Below are positions 22,737 through 29,946 of a DNA stretch of 41,370 nt, one piece after another. The stretch's first letter is position 1. Each line of letters opens with the position of its first letter. Location of the stretch: contig JAJPII010000019.1 in the NCBI GenBank assembly GCA_021324825.1, forward strand, positions 1 through 41,370, read 5' to 3'. The notes beneath the pieces are model-generated. The model saw only the letters and a list, made by a program, of their open reading frames with translations, ran no database searches and had not been told where the DNA came from. The DNA is from Spartobacteria bacterium (GTDB lineage Bacteria > Verrucomicrobiota > Verrucomicrobiia > Chthoniobacterales > Chthoniobacteraceae). Position numbers and translations under genes: made by a program.

Positions 22737-23834
22737 ATGAAGCTCGCAGGCAAACCATCGGTCAAGTCGCTCTCGCTCGGCGAACTGGAGACGGCGTTCA
22801 CCGCCATGGAGCAGCCTTTATATCGCGCGAGACAGGTCCTGCACTGGCTATATGAAAAGCGCGCCGCGTCTTTCGCGGCAATGACGGACTTGCCCGCGGC
22901 GTTGCGGGCCCAACTCGAGGAACGGTTCACTTTTGCCGGCCTGGAGACCGTCCGCGCGCTCGGCTCCGCGGACACGACCCGGAAGTATCTTTTCCAATTG
23001 CCCGACGGCGCGCTCATCGAGTCGGTGCTGATACCGGCTTCGCCCGCGCTTTACGGGCTGGAGTCGGAACGTCTGACGCTCTGCATCTCGACGCAGGTCG
23101 GCTGCGCGTACGGCTGCAAGTTCTGCGCGAGCGGCCTCGACGGCTGGAGCCGCAACCTCGAACCGGGGGAAATCGTGGACCAGGTCCTTCGGGTCGAGGA
23201 GGCGGCGGGCGAGCGCATCGATAACATCGTCTTCATGGGGATGGGCGAGCCGCTGGCGAATTTCGATTCGCTCCTGCGGGCGATCACCATCATCAATTCG
23301 CCCTGGGGCGTCGGGCTGGGCGCGCGGCGCATCACCGTCTCGACCAGCGGGCTGGCCCCCCAGATATGCCTGCTGGCGGAACAGCCTTTGCAGATACGGC
23401 TCGCCATCTCGCTGCACGGGGCGACGGATGAAATCCGCGGGAAGATCATGCCCGTGAACAAAAAATACAACCTCCAAACTCTGTTGGAAGCGTGCGCCTA
23501 TTACCAGGAGCGCAAGAAACAACGGATCAGCTTCGAATACATCCTCATCCGCGACTTGAACGACGGCCCGGAGCAGGCCGGGCATCTGGCGCGGCACGCC
23601 GGGAGCCTGCGGGCGAAGGTGAATCTCATCCCCTACAACACGGTGGAGGGCTTGCCGTGGGAACGCCCTTCCCGGGAGCGGCAGGAGGAATTTTTGCGTA
23701 TCCTGAAACGGGCGGGAGTGGCTGCGACCATCCGGCGGGAGAAGGGGCACGACATCGACGCCGCCTGCGGTCAGCTCCGACGCCAAACTCAACGCGATAA
23801 ATCTTTGCAGAACGTCCCGACTAGCGTTAATTGA
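22737..23834 (+). CDS. rlmN: 23S rRNA (adenine2503-C2)/tRNA adenine-37 methyltransferase
   Basis: This 365-residue radical-SAM enzyme methylates C2 of A2503 in 23S rRNA and A37 in some tRNAs. The Fe-S cysteines are C123, C127 and C130 in VGCAYGCKFCASG. C344 near the end (DIDAACGQLR) is the conserved methyl-carrier Cys. VFMGMGEPLANFD is the typical GEP motif, and SLHGATDEIRGKIMPVNKKY is the family SAM-binding stretch. The start is the ATG at 22737; a TTG at 22728 would add three residues. The last 17 residues (RRQTQRDKSLQNVPTSV) extend past the usual end. It is followed after 6 bp by the next gene. Confidence 0.95.
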   Translation: MKLAGKPSVKSLSLGELETAFTAMEQPLYRARQVLHWLYEKRAASFAAMTDLPAALRAQLEERFTFAGLETVRALGSADTTRKYLFQLPDGALIESVLIPASPALYGLESERLTLCISTQVGCAYGCKFCASGLDGWSRNLEPGEIVDQVLRVEEAAGERIDNIVFMGMGEPLANFDSLLRAITIINSPWGVGLGARRITVSTSGLAPQICLLAEQPLQIRLAISLHGATDEIRGKIMPVNKKYNLQTLLEACAYYQERKKQRISFEYILIRDLNDGPEQAGHLARHAGSLRAKVNLIPYNTVEGLPWERPSRERQEEFLRILKRAGVAATIRREKGHDIDAACGQLRRQTQRDKSLQNVPTSVN

Positions 23835-23840
23835 ACTCCC

Positions 23841-24497
23841 ATGGCCGACGACGAAAAGGTCTGGGATGAATACGACTGGGAGCGTTTCCTTCAGCAGCAG
23901 GATCGCAAGACCGAGCGCTACATGGAACTCCTGGAAAAATACATCGACGACCCGAATCGCGACCTGATCATCGCCCGCGAGATGGGTTGGTACCACCTGC
24001 TCGACGACGAGGGCAAGGAATGGGTCGAGAATATCGACTCGCTCTTCGACGAGCAGATGGGCAAGGACGAGGAGGCGCCTCCGCCCGAAGCGCCCGCTGC
24101 GGAAGGCGCCGAAAGCTTCGAACTGCACCCGCTCTATCGGGCTTCTTTCGGGCTTACGGTCTGGATCGACCATCTCTTCGACGATCTGGGCGACTTGCAG
24201 AACCACCCCGCCGCCGTGAAGCTCGCCACGCAATCGGCCATAGCCAGCGCCAAGCTCGCGGCCGCCTTGAGCGATGACGACGTGGACGAGATCGGGATGA
24301 CCATCGCCTACCTGAAGCGCGCCCTGAAGGCCATCACCAACGCCATGGAGGCGGGTGTCCAGCTCCGGGGCGACACCCGGCTTGACAAGGAACGTTACCT
24401 GGCCTTGAACCACCGGCTTTTCCAGATACGCGACGGCATCATAGCCCTGATGGGCGAATTCCGCTCCGAATGGCGCAGGCGCTTCGGCCAAACGTGA
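23841..24497 (+). CDS. Hypothetical acidic protein, two helical parts
   Basis: I do not recognise this 218-residue protein. The N-terminal part (1-75) is very acidic and aromatic (EKVWDEYDWERFLQQQDRKT) and predicted helical. A linker EEAPPPEAPAAEGAE lies at about 76-90. The C-terminal part (95-218) is a likely helical bundle (SFGLTVWIDHLFDDLGDL, KLATQSAIASAKLAAALSDD, and a basic end EWRRRFGQ). There is no signal peptide or membrane helix. It lies 6 bp after rlmN, suggesting co-transcription, and 67 bp before the sigma factor gene. An adaptor or structural role is possible but not supported by any motif. Confidence 0.75.
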   Translation: MADDEKVWDEYDWERFLQQQDRKTERYMELLEKYIDDPNRDLIIAREMGWYHLLDDEGKEWVENIDSLFDEQMGKDEEAPPPEAPAAEGAESFELHPLYRASFGLTVWIDHLFDDLGDLQNHPAAVKLATQSAIASAKLAAALSDDDVDEIGMTIAYLKRALKAITNAMEAGVQLRGDTRLDKERYLALNHRLFQIRDGIIALMGEFRSEWRRRFGQT

Positions 24498-24564
24498 GAA
24501 ACGTGAACCCGAATTTTTTCCACACTTTCCCCGAATAAGCGTTCCCCGCCCCCCGTCTAACCGA

Positions 24565-25170
24565 ATGCCCGGAGAGGTGGATACCGCCGTTGCGGAGGAG
24601 GATGTCCAACTGGTCGCAAAGTGCCAGGCGGGCGATACCGCCGCGTTTGGCGAGCTGGTGACACGTTATCGAACAAAGGCTTTTGGCATGATTTACAACA
24701 TGGTGCGCAACGAGCAGGACGCCTGGGACCTGGCCCAGGACGGTTTTGTCAAGGCGTGGAAATCCATCGACCGTTTTCGCGGGCAGTCGTCCTTTTACAC
24801 CTGGCTCTATCGCATCATGACCAACGTCACGATCGACTGGCTGCGCAAAAAACAAATCGCGAGCGTGGCGGAGTTCGACGAAAACATAGCCCTGGCGGGA
24901 ATCGAACCCGGCTCGGCCACCGCCCCGAAAGATGAACCGCCCCCCTCGCGCAGGCTGGAGCAGGCCGAGATTCGCCAACGCATCGACGCGGCCATCATGA
25001 AGCTTAGCGCCGAGCACCGTTCGGTCCTCGTCATGAAGGAAATCGACGGGCTGCAATACCAGGAGATCGCCGATGCGCTCGGGTGTTCCATCGGCACCGT
25101 CATGTCCCGCCTCTTTTACGCGCGCAAGAAGATGCAGGGCTTGTTGAAAGACCTTTATGAAAACGTTTGA
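24565..25170 (+). CDS. ECF (RpoE-type) RNA polymerase sigma factor
   Basis: The protein has 201 residues. Region 2 spans about 24-90: FGELVTRYRTKAFGMIYNMV, DLAQDGFVKAWKSID (core binding and -10 recognition) and FYTWLYRIMTNVTIDWLRKK. Region 4 spans about 145-195: LSAEHRSVLVMKEIDGLQYQ then EIADALGCSIGTVMSRLFYA, the helix-turn-helix for the -35 element. It directs polymerase to an extracytoplasmic-function regulon. Its 3' end overlaps the membrane anti-sigma candidate by 14 nt. Upstream, 24505-24535 (GAACCC followed by CCCGAAT) might be an autoregulated ECF promoter, but the spacing is longer than usual. The linker (GSATAPKDEPPPSRR) is Pro-rich. Confidence 0.93.
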   Translation: MPGEVDTAVAEEDVQLVAKCQAGDTAAFGELVTRYRTKAFGMIYNMVRNEQDAWDLAQDGFVKAWKSIDRFRGQSSFYTWLYRIMTNVTIDWLRKKQIASVAEFDENIALAGIEPGSATAPKDEPPPSRRLEQAEIRQRIDAAIMKLSAEHRSVLVMKEIDGLQYQEIADALGCSIGTVMSRLFYARKKMQGLLKDLYENV

Positions 25171-25657
25171 AGAAAACTTCACCGCGTGGGTCGACGGCAT
25201 ACTCTCCGAGGAGGAACGCCTGGCATTCGAGGCAACTTTGGACAAAGACGCCCCCGGAGAGAGAAACCGCCTCCTGCAACTGGGAGAACTGCTCCGCAAC
25301 CATTCCCCCGCGCCCGCGCTGTCGAATCCCGACTTTTTTAATCATCAACTCCTGGAGCGCATCGCGGCGGAAAACGGGGCGCCGGCGCGGCGCGGGCAGT
25401 CTCCCTGGTTTGTCCCGCGCTTTATCTTCGCGGGCGCTTCCTGCTTTGCCGCGGCGGTGCTGCTCTTCCACTTTCTCATCCCCGTGGGGCCGGTGGAGAA
25501 TCCTTCGTCCGCCCCGGCATACGTCGCCCAGTTTTACAACGCGCGCACCGACGATCCCGATGTTTCCGCCACCGCGTTCCATTCGAAGAAGGACAACGTA
25601 ACCGTCCTCTGGCTGGACGGGCTGGATTACCTGCCGGAGACAGCCGACCTCAAATGA
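25157..25657 (+). CDS. Single-pass membrane protein, probable anti-sigma factor
   Basis: This 166-residue protein has a cytoplasmic N-terminal half (1-85), one predicted transmembrane helix at about 90-110 (PRFIFAGASCFAAAVLLFHF) and a 55-residue outer tail ending DNVTVLWLDGLDYLPETADL. The N-terminus (ENFTAWVDGILSEEERLAFE) resembles the helical anti-sigma domain, but it lacks the HxxxCxxC zinc motif. The gene overlaps the sigma gene by 14 nt and the next gene by 4 nt, the usual layout of a sigma and anti-sigma unit. The family cannot be proved without a search; the call rests mainly on topology and context. Confidence 0.75.
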   Translation: MKTFEENFTAWVDGILSEEERLAFEATLDKDAPGERNRLLQLGELLRNHSPAPALSNPDFFNHQLLERIAAENGAPARRGQSPWFVPRFIFAGASCFAAAVLLFHFLIPVGPVENPSSAPAYVAQFYNARTDDPDVSATAFHSKKDNVTVLWLDGLDYLPETADLK

Positions 25658-26094
25658 CGCCCATGCGTTGCGCCGTTCTTTTGCTAGCGCTCCTCCTTTC
25701 GGTTGCGCCCGCGAAGGCCGCGGAATCCATCTGGAGCGGCATCGTCCTCGCCACCAACGCCCCGCAGGCCAAAGGGGAGCAATCGCCGGAAATCGCCCGG
25801 CTGCGCGGCAAGCTCAAGAGCGTCTTCGGGTTCAGCCAGTTTCGCCTCATCCGCGAGCACACCGAGTTGATCGACTCGCCGGTTGAGCACTGGCTACTGC
25901 CCGGGAAAAGCTTTTCCCTGCGGGTCACCTCCGTCAAAAAGGAGGACATGGGCTACCATCTGCATCTGCAAATCTTCCAGGACAAACAGATTCTGGCCGA
26001 GACCGAAGCGCGGCTCGGGGTGCAAAGTCCCGTTTTCATCCGCGGCCCGCTCTGCGGTCGTGGAGAGCTGGTTTTCATCCTGGTGGTGCTTTAG
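25654..26094 (+). CDS. Secreted hypothetical protein of the ECF sigma unit
   Basis: This 146-residue protein has a signal peptide (RCAVLLLALLLSVAPAKAAE, cleavage probably after AKA). The mature part has beta-rich stretches (SFSLRVTSVKKEDMGYHLHL, QIFQDKQILAETEARL, SPVFIRGPLCGRGELVFIL). It looks like a small periplasmic beta-sandwich protein. It overlaps the anti-sigma gene by ATGA and closes the sigma / membrane / secreted trio. A signal receptor or regulated envelope protein is possible. I do not recognise the family. A perfect inverted repeat lies 14 bp past the stop. Confidence 0.8.
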   Translation: MTPMRCAVLLLALLLSVAPAKAAESIWSGIVLATNAPQAKGEQSPEIARLRGKLKSVFGFSQFRLIREHTELIDSPVEHWLLPGKSFSLRVTSVKKEDMGYHLHLQIFQDKQILAETEARLGVQSPVFIRGPLCGRGELVFILVVL

Positions 26095-26107
26095 ATGTCG
26101 CAATGGG

Positions 26108-26142
26108 TTGTAGAGGCGGCTGGCACACAGCCGCCTCTACAA
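26108..26142. terminator. Perfect 15-bp inverted repeat between convergent genes; REP-like palindrome or bidirectional terminator
   Basis: TTGTAGAGGCGGCTG (26108-26122) pairs perfectly with 26128-26142 across the 5-nt loop GCACA. It sits in the 87-bp gap between two convergent genes, so it could end transcription from both sides, although no long T-tract follows. A related but imperfect copy lies at 29512-29540, which makes a dispersed REP-like element equally likely. Confidence 0.7.
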
Positions 26143-26181
26143 CGACGATAACCGCTCAGGGCGAAAAGCGCATGACGCGCT

Positions 26182-27087
26182 TTAAGGAAGCAAAACTTCC
26201 TCGCCTTCCCTGGCGGCGTCTATCTTCAATGCGCTCCCTTGGGCCGCGGCCCGTTTCCGCGCGCTGGCCGCCATGTCGGAGACGAAGGCGTCGTCGTGGC
26301 ACGGGTCGTGGTGAAAGAGGAAGAGATGCTTCACACATGCTTCGATGGCTAGGTCGACCACGTCGTCCACGCAGCCGTGCCCCCAGCCGACGTGCGCGTC
26401 GTATTCGGCTTCATTGTATTGCGAGTCGATGATGAGGACGTCGGCTTCGCGGATGAACTCGATGAGCTTTTCGTCCATCGCGAAGGCGGAGGTCTCCCCG
26501 GCCTCCGTTACCCCGTGGGAAACGCCTTGCCGCCCAAACGGCTCGTTATCCGGCACGTACGCGACCGAGCCGCCGCTGGTGAAAAGCCGGTAGCCGACGG
26601 CGATGCCGGGATGATTCATAAACCACGCGGCCGCCTTGACCTCGCCGACCTCGAACGAGAGTTCCTTCAACTCCTCGATGAGGATGTTGCCGGGCATCTC
26701 CTGCAATGCGATGGGAAAATAAGGACTCTCCATCTGGCCGGCGAGCGTGGTGGCGAGGCCGGCGCGGGCGCCTTCGTAACCGAGGATGCGGACTTTGTTC
26801 CTGGGATTGTACGCGGGGGTGAAGAAGGGGAACCCCTGGATGTGATCCCAATGGGTATGGGAGATGAGCACGGTGATGTCCATCGGCGACTGCTGGAACT
26901 CCGCCGCGAGCGCCAGCCCGAGCGGGCGGATGCCCGTCCCCGCGTCCAGGATGAGTATCTGCCCGTCGGCCCGCACTTCCACGCAGGAGGTGTTGCCTCC
27001 GTACTCCACCGTGCCGGGGCCGGGCGTGGGGATGGAGCCGCGCACGCCCCAAAACTTGATCCGGCATCCGGGGGATGTTGAAGCCAT
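26182..27087 (-). CDS. Metallo-beta-lactamase-fold hydrolase
   Basis: The protein has 301 residues. The metal-binding motif is SHTHWDH (HxHxDH) near residue 80, and later ligands include His in FMNHPGIAVGY, Asp in LIIDSQYNEAEY and His in FLFHHDPCHDD. The N-terminus IKFWGVRGSIPTPGPGTVEY is typical of the phosphodiesterase/RNase Z-like branch that includes PhnP-type enzymes. HVGWGHGCVDDVVDLAIEA is another family block. It probably cleaves a phosphodiester or cyclic nucleotide in the cytoplasm. I chose the ATG at 27087; 27105 would add six residues. A divergent 78-bp gap separates it from the DUF5069 gene. The substrate is unknown. Confidence 0.88.
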   Translation of the reverse strand: MASTSPGCRIKFWGVRGSIPTPGPGTVEYGGNTSCVEVRADGQILILDAGTGIRPLGLALAAEFQQSPMDITVLISHTHWDHIQGFPFFTPAYNPRNKVRILGYEGARAGLATTLAGQMESPYFPIALQEMPGNILIEELKELSFEVGEVKAAAWFMNHPGIAVGYRLFTSGGSVAYVPDNEPFGRQGVSHGVTEAGETSAFAMDEKLIEFIREADVLIIDSQYNEAEYDAHVGWGHGCVDDVVDLAIEACVKHLFLFHHDPCHDDAFVSDMAASARKRAAAQGSALKIDAAREGEEVLLP

Positions 27088-27165
27088 GGAGCGATTTAGG
27101 CCCATCCGTTGAAAAAGACAAGCAGCCTCTCTTGTTCCGGCGCGGTTCTCTGGTAGCCTTGGAAA

Positions 27166-27582
27166 ATGGATATCCCCAACCTCAGAAGCCCCTCCGAAAA
27201 GGTCGGCGGGATATATTATTTCGGACGGATGCTCGACAAGATTCGCATCCACGAGGCCGGCGGCCTGCCCGCGGAGTACCAGAAAAATCTCGGCGAGGGT
27301 TTCGACGGCCGGTGCGTCCGCTTCCTGCGAATCGACTACCCGGCGCTGGTGGAACGGGTGAAAGAAGGCGGCTCGGACGGGGAACTCCTGGATTGGGCGT
27401 TCAGCCGGGGACGCAAGCCGGACGAGGAGGAGATCGAAATCTGGAACGAATTCATGCGCAAGCGCGGCTGGAACGACGAGGCGACCCCCATTTTGCAAAA
27501 ACGCCTTGGCGAGGGCGGGTTCGAAGACCGCCGCGACATCCAGACGCTATTCGCCTACATCGATCTCGACGAAGGCCGATGA
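27166..27582 (+). CDS. DUF5069 domain protein
   Basis: This 138-residue protein matches the DUF5069 pattern as I remember it: RSPSEKVGGIYYFGRMLDKI near the start, then AEYQKNLGEGFDGRCVRFL, and the later DWAFSRGRKPDEEEIEIWNE with FMRKRGWND. No enzyme motif is evident, and no function is established that I know of. It is soluble and mildly acidic. The ATG at 27166 follows a divergent gap. Its stop overlaps the DUF362 gene start by 4 nt, and the squalene-phytoene synthase follows, so it belongs to that unit. Confidence 0.85.
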   Translation: MDIPNLRSPSEKVGGIYYFGRMLDKIRIHEAGGLPAEYQKNLGEGFDGRCVRFLRIDYPALVERVKEGGSDGELLDWAFSRGRKPDEEEIEIWNEFMRKRGWNDEATPILQKRLGEGGFEDRRDIQTLFAYIDLDEGR

Positions 27583-28604
27583 AGCGCGCTTTCCTGGCCT
27601 TCTGCCTGGCTCTTTTCCACGGCGCGCTCCTTTGCCACGCGGGGCAGGCGGTTGTTTATTACGCGCAGAACTACGACGCGCTGGACGATTATCAGCAGAA
27701 CAGGGCCGCCATCCGGAAAATGGTGGACGCGGTCGTCTGCGAGGTCACGGGCCAGCCGTCGCCCGCGGCGGCATGGGGCTCGCTCGTAAAGCCTTCCGAA
27801 CGGGTCGGGATAAAGGTCTCCGCCGCGGGCGGCAGGGATTTCTCGACGCACCGGGCGCTGGTGGACGCCATCGTCGAAGGCCTGGCGGATGCGGGCCATC
27901 CGCGGCAGAACATCCTCGTCTGGGGCCGGGACGAAGCGGGCCTGGCCGCCGCCGGTTACCGGAAGGGCGATGTGCCGTATGCCGTGCGCAGCATCGAACC
28001 CGGCGTCGGGTACGACCGGCAGGCCGTCTTCACCGCGCCGGTCCTGGGAAAATTGATCTGGGGCGACCTGCTCTTCGTGGGGAACAAAAGCTCGGAGTCC
28101 GACGAACCGGCACAACTAAGTTCGGTGAGCCATTTCAGCAAGATTCTCGTCCATGAGGTGGATCGCATCATCAACGTGCCGGTCTTCTCCGACGCCCAGT
28201 GCGGCGTCGCGGGGTGCATCTACAACGTCACCATACCCGACATCGACAACTGGCGGCGGCTCCTCCAGCCGCCCGCGTTCGGCGACCCCGCCCTCTGCGA
28301 ACTCTATGCCGACCCGCGCATCGGGCCGAAGGTGGTCATCAACATCATGGACGCGCTGCTCGCGCAATACGCGGGCGGGCCCAGGTTCGAACCGAACTAC
28401 AGCCTCGACTTCGGCGCCATTTACGCCGGCAAGGACCCCGTCGCCATCGACGCCACGGCCCTGCGCCGCATCGACCAATGGCGGAAAGGCAAAAACCTTC
28501 CCTCCGTCGCCGACCGCGCCCATTACCTCCAAACGGCGGCCGCCGGGGGCCTCGGCCAGTTCGCTCCCGAGAACATCACGCTGAAAGAAGTCTCGCTTCG
28601 TTAA
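27579..28604 (+). CDS. Secreted DUF362-like protein
   Basis: This 341-residue protein has a signal peptide (FLAFCLALFHGALLCHAG). The DUF362 pattern is visible: VGIKVSAAGGRDFSTHRALV near residue 75, then FSKILVHEVDRIINVPVFSD (about 185-205), GCIYNVTIPDIDNWRR, and GPKVVINIMDALLAQYAGGP. AGKDPVAIDATALRRID is a typical late block. Some DUF362 proteins carry Fe-S clusters, but this one has few cysteines and no ferredoxin-type motif. The ATG at 27579 overlaps the DUF5069 stop as ATGA. The next gene starts right after the stop. No function is known. Confidence 0.85.
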   Translation: MKRAFLAFCLALFHGALLCHAGQAVVYYAQNYDALDDYQQNRAAIRKMVDAVVCEVTGQPSPAAAWGSLVKPSERVGIKVSAAGGRDFSTHRALVDAIVEGLADAGHPRQNILVWGRDEAGLAAAGYRKGDVPYAVRSIEPGVGYDRQAVFTAPVLGKLIWGDLLFVGNKSSESDEPAQLSSVSHFSKILVHEVDRIINVPVFSDAQCGVAGCIYNVTIPDIDNWRRLLQPPAFGDPALCELYADPRIGPKVVINIMDALLAQYAGGPRFEPNYSLDFGAIYAGKDPVAIDATALRRIDQWRKGKNLPSVADRAHYLQTAAAGGLGQFAPENITLKEVSLR

Positions 28605-29594
28605 ATGAAGGCGTTCATGGACGAGTTGGGGGGCGAACTCCTCGCGTCGGTTTCGCGCTCGTTCTATCTCAGCATCCGTTTCCTGCCGGCGGCGTTGCGC
28701 CCGCCCATCACCCTAGCCTATCTCCTGGCCAGGACGAGCGACACCATCGCCGACGAGACCAACGCCCCCGTTCCCGTCCGGTTGAAGCATCTCCGCGCCT
28801 TTCGGGACGCCCTTGAGACGGGCGCGCCGCTTGAAGGGTTGCGGGAGATCGCTCCCGCCCACGCCGGCGAACGCCTCTTGATCGGGAAAGCCGGTCGATG
28901 CCTCGAATGGCTCGCCGCGTGCGACCCCGCCGACAGAAGCGAAATCCGCTCCGTCCTGCAAAAGATAATCCGCGGCCAGACCCTCGACCTGGAACGCTTC
29001 GGCGATTCCACGCATCCGGCGTCATTGCAAACGGCCGCGCAGCTTGATGAATACACCTACCTCGTGGCCGGTTGCGTCGGCGAGTTCTGGACGCGACTCT
29101 GCTTCCTCCATGATGCGGACTACTCCCGCCGCGGCATCGCGGAAATGTGCGCGCTGGGGATCAATTTCGGCAAGGGGCTGCAACTCGTGAACATCCTCCG
29201 CGACATGCCCGCCGATAAAAAAGCGGGCCGCTGCTACCTGCCTCAAGAGCTTCCCGCGAGGGAGCATTGGCTCGGCGTCGCGCGGGGCCATCTCGATGAC
29301 GCCCTCCTTTACATAGAGAACGTCGCCGACGTCCGTGTTCGCTTCGCGTGCATCCTTCCGTGGCATCTCGGCATGCGCACCCTCGCGCTGCTCGTACGCG
29401 AAGGTGCAAGCGACCGCAGAGTCAAAGTTTGCCGAGCCGAAGTCTATGCCGCGATGGTTCTCGCGTTCTTCGCCGCGTTCTCAAACCCGCTATTGCGCGG
29501 GATGCGCTCGCTTGTAGAAGCGGCTGTGCCAGCCGCCTGCGGGCAGAATTACAGGATACGCCCGCGCGCGATTCAAGCGTCCGGCGATTCCTGA
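28605..29594 (+). CDS. Squalene/phytoene synthase family protein
   Basis: This 329-residue prenyltransferase joins two prenyl diphosphates head to head. Acidic motif 1 is DTIAD at residues 46-50 and motif 2 is NILRDMPADKKAGRCYLPQE near 200, with the Asp residues that bind Mg2+. SRSFYLSIRFLP near the start and YTYLVAGCVGEFWTRL are family blocks. It could make squalene, dehydrosqualene or phytoene; the squalene-synthase-like YLVAGCVG.FW pattern favours squalene. No desaturase or hopene cyclase is adjacent, so the product is not fixed. The C-terminal LVEAAVPAACG is encoded by a REP-like palindrome. The start abuts the previous stop with no gap. Confidence 0.92.
   Translation: MKAFMDELGGELLASVSRSFYLSIRFLPAALRPPITLAYLLARTSDTIADETNAPVPVRLKHLRAFRDALETGAPLEGLREIAPAHAGERLLIGKAGRCLEWLAACDPADRSEIRSVLQKIIRGQTLDLERFGDSTHPASLQTAAQLDEYTYLVAGCVGEFWTRLCFLHDADYSRRGIAEMCALGINFGKGLQLVNILRDMPADKKAGRCYLPQELPAREHWLGVARGHLDDALLYIENVADVRVRFACILPWHLGMRTLALLVREGASDRRVKVCRAEVYAAMVLAFFAAFSNPLLRGMRSLVEAAVPAACGQNYRIRPRAIQASGDS
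29512..29540. repeat. Degenerate REP-like palindrome inside the squalene-phytoene synthase 3' end
   Basis: This element begins TTGTAGAAGCGGCTG, one base different from the arm at 26108, and contains a 7-bp stem (GCGGCTG at 29520-29526 with CAGCCGC at 29530-29536) around a TGC loop. The outer arms no longer pair well. It encodes the LVEAAVPAAC stretch of the synthase, so an interspersed repeat has become coding. Confidence 0.65.
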
Positions 29595-29752
29595 GCGGGC
29601 GGTTGCGGATCCCGGATGCCTTTTTGCAGCCATTCCGGCAGGTGGCCTATCTCTTCTTCCTTGGCCGGCGTTTTTGTTTCCGCGTCGCGGATCAAACCGC
29701 GCTTGCGGGCCTCTTCGACGATGGCCCGCGCCTCATTCATGTCAATTCCCAT
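29573..29752 (-). CDS. Small hydrophilic hypothetical protein (59 aa)
   Basis: An open frame of 59 codons runs from the ATG at 29752 to a TGA at 29575-29573. The peptide starts MGIDMNEARAIVEEARKRG and ends PEWLQKGIRDPQPPAQESPD. It is highly charged, helical in the first half and Pro-rich at the end, with codon use like its neighbours. It overlaps the last 22 bp of the synthase gene on the other strand. A purine-rich AGAGGGTGG lies a few bases upstream. I do not recognise a family; an internal ATG at 29740 is an alternative start. Confidence 0.5.
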   Translation of the reverse strand: MGIDMNEARAIVEEARKRGLIRDAETKTPAKEEEIGHLPEWLQKGIRDPQPPAQESPDA

Positions 29753-29883
29753 AGAGCGGCCACCCTCTCAGGGGCTGGCGCGATGTCAAGGCATTCATTT
29801 TTCCCTTTACAAAAGGTCGGGCCTGTTGTTCATTCCCGGTTCCCAAGCGCGTATCTGATATATAAACGCCGTTGGTCCTCGGG

Positions 29884-29905
29884 CCGCGATTGCTGAAAAT
29901 CGCGG
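29884..29905 (+). other. Small hairpin in the rpoA leader
   Basis: CCGCGATT (29884-29891) pairs with AATCGCGG (29898-29905) around a 6-nt loop, 42 bp before the rpoA ATG. An AT-rich TATATAAA lies at 29859-29866 and could be a -10 element, but I see no matching -35. No T-tract follows the hairpin. It could be a leader structure for autoregulation or mere chance. The rest of the 29753-29946 gap shows nothing else. Confidence 0.35.
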
Positions 29906-29946
29906 CTGCCGCGCCGAGGGTAACCCGGTGATTTGGAAAGGCTGTC

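Noticed and set aside
22493..23017. 174-codon minus-strand open frame
   Set aside because: It overlaps rlmN antisense and contains no motif; the plus-strand radical-SAM motif is decisive.
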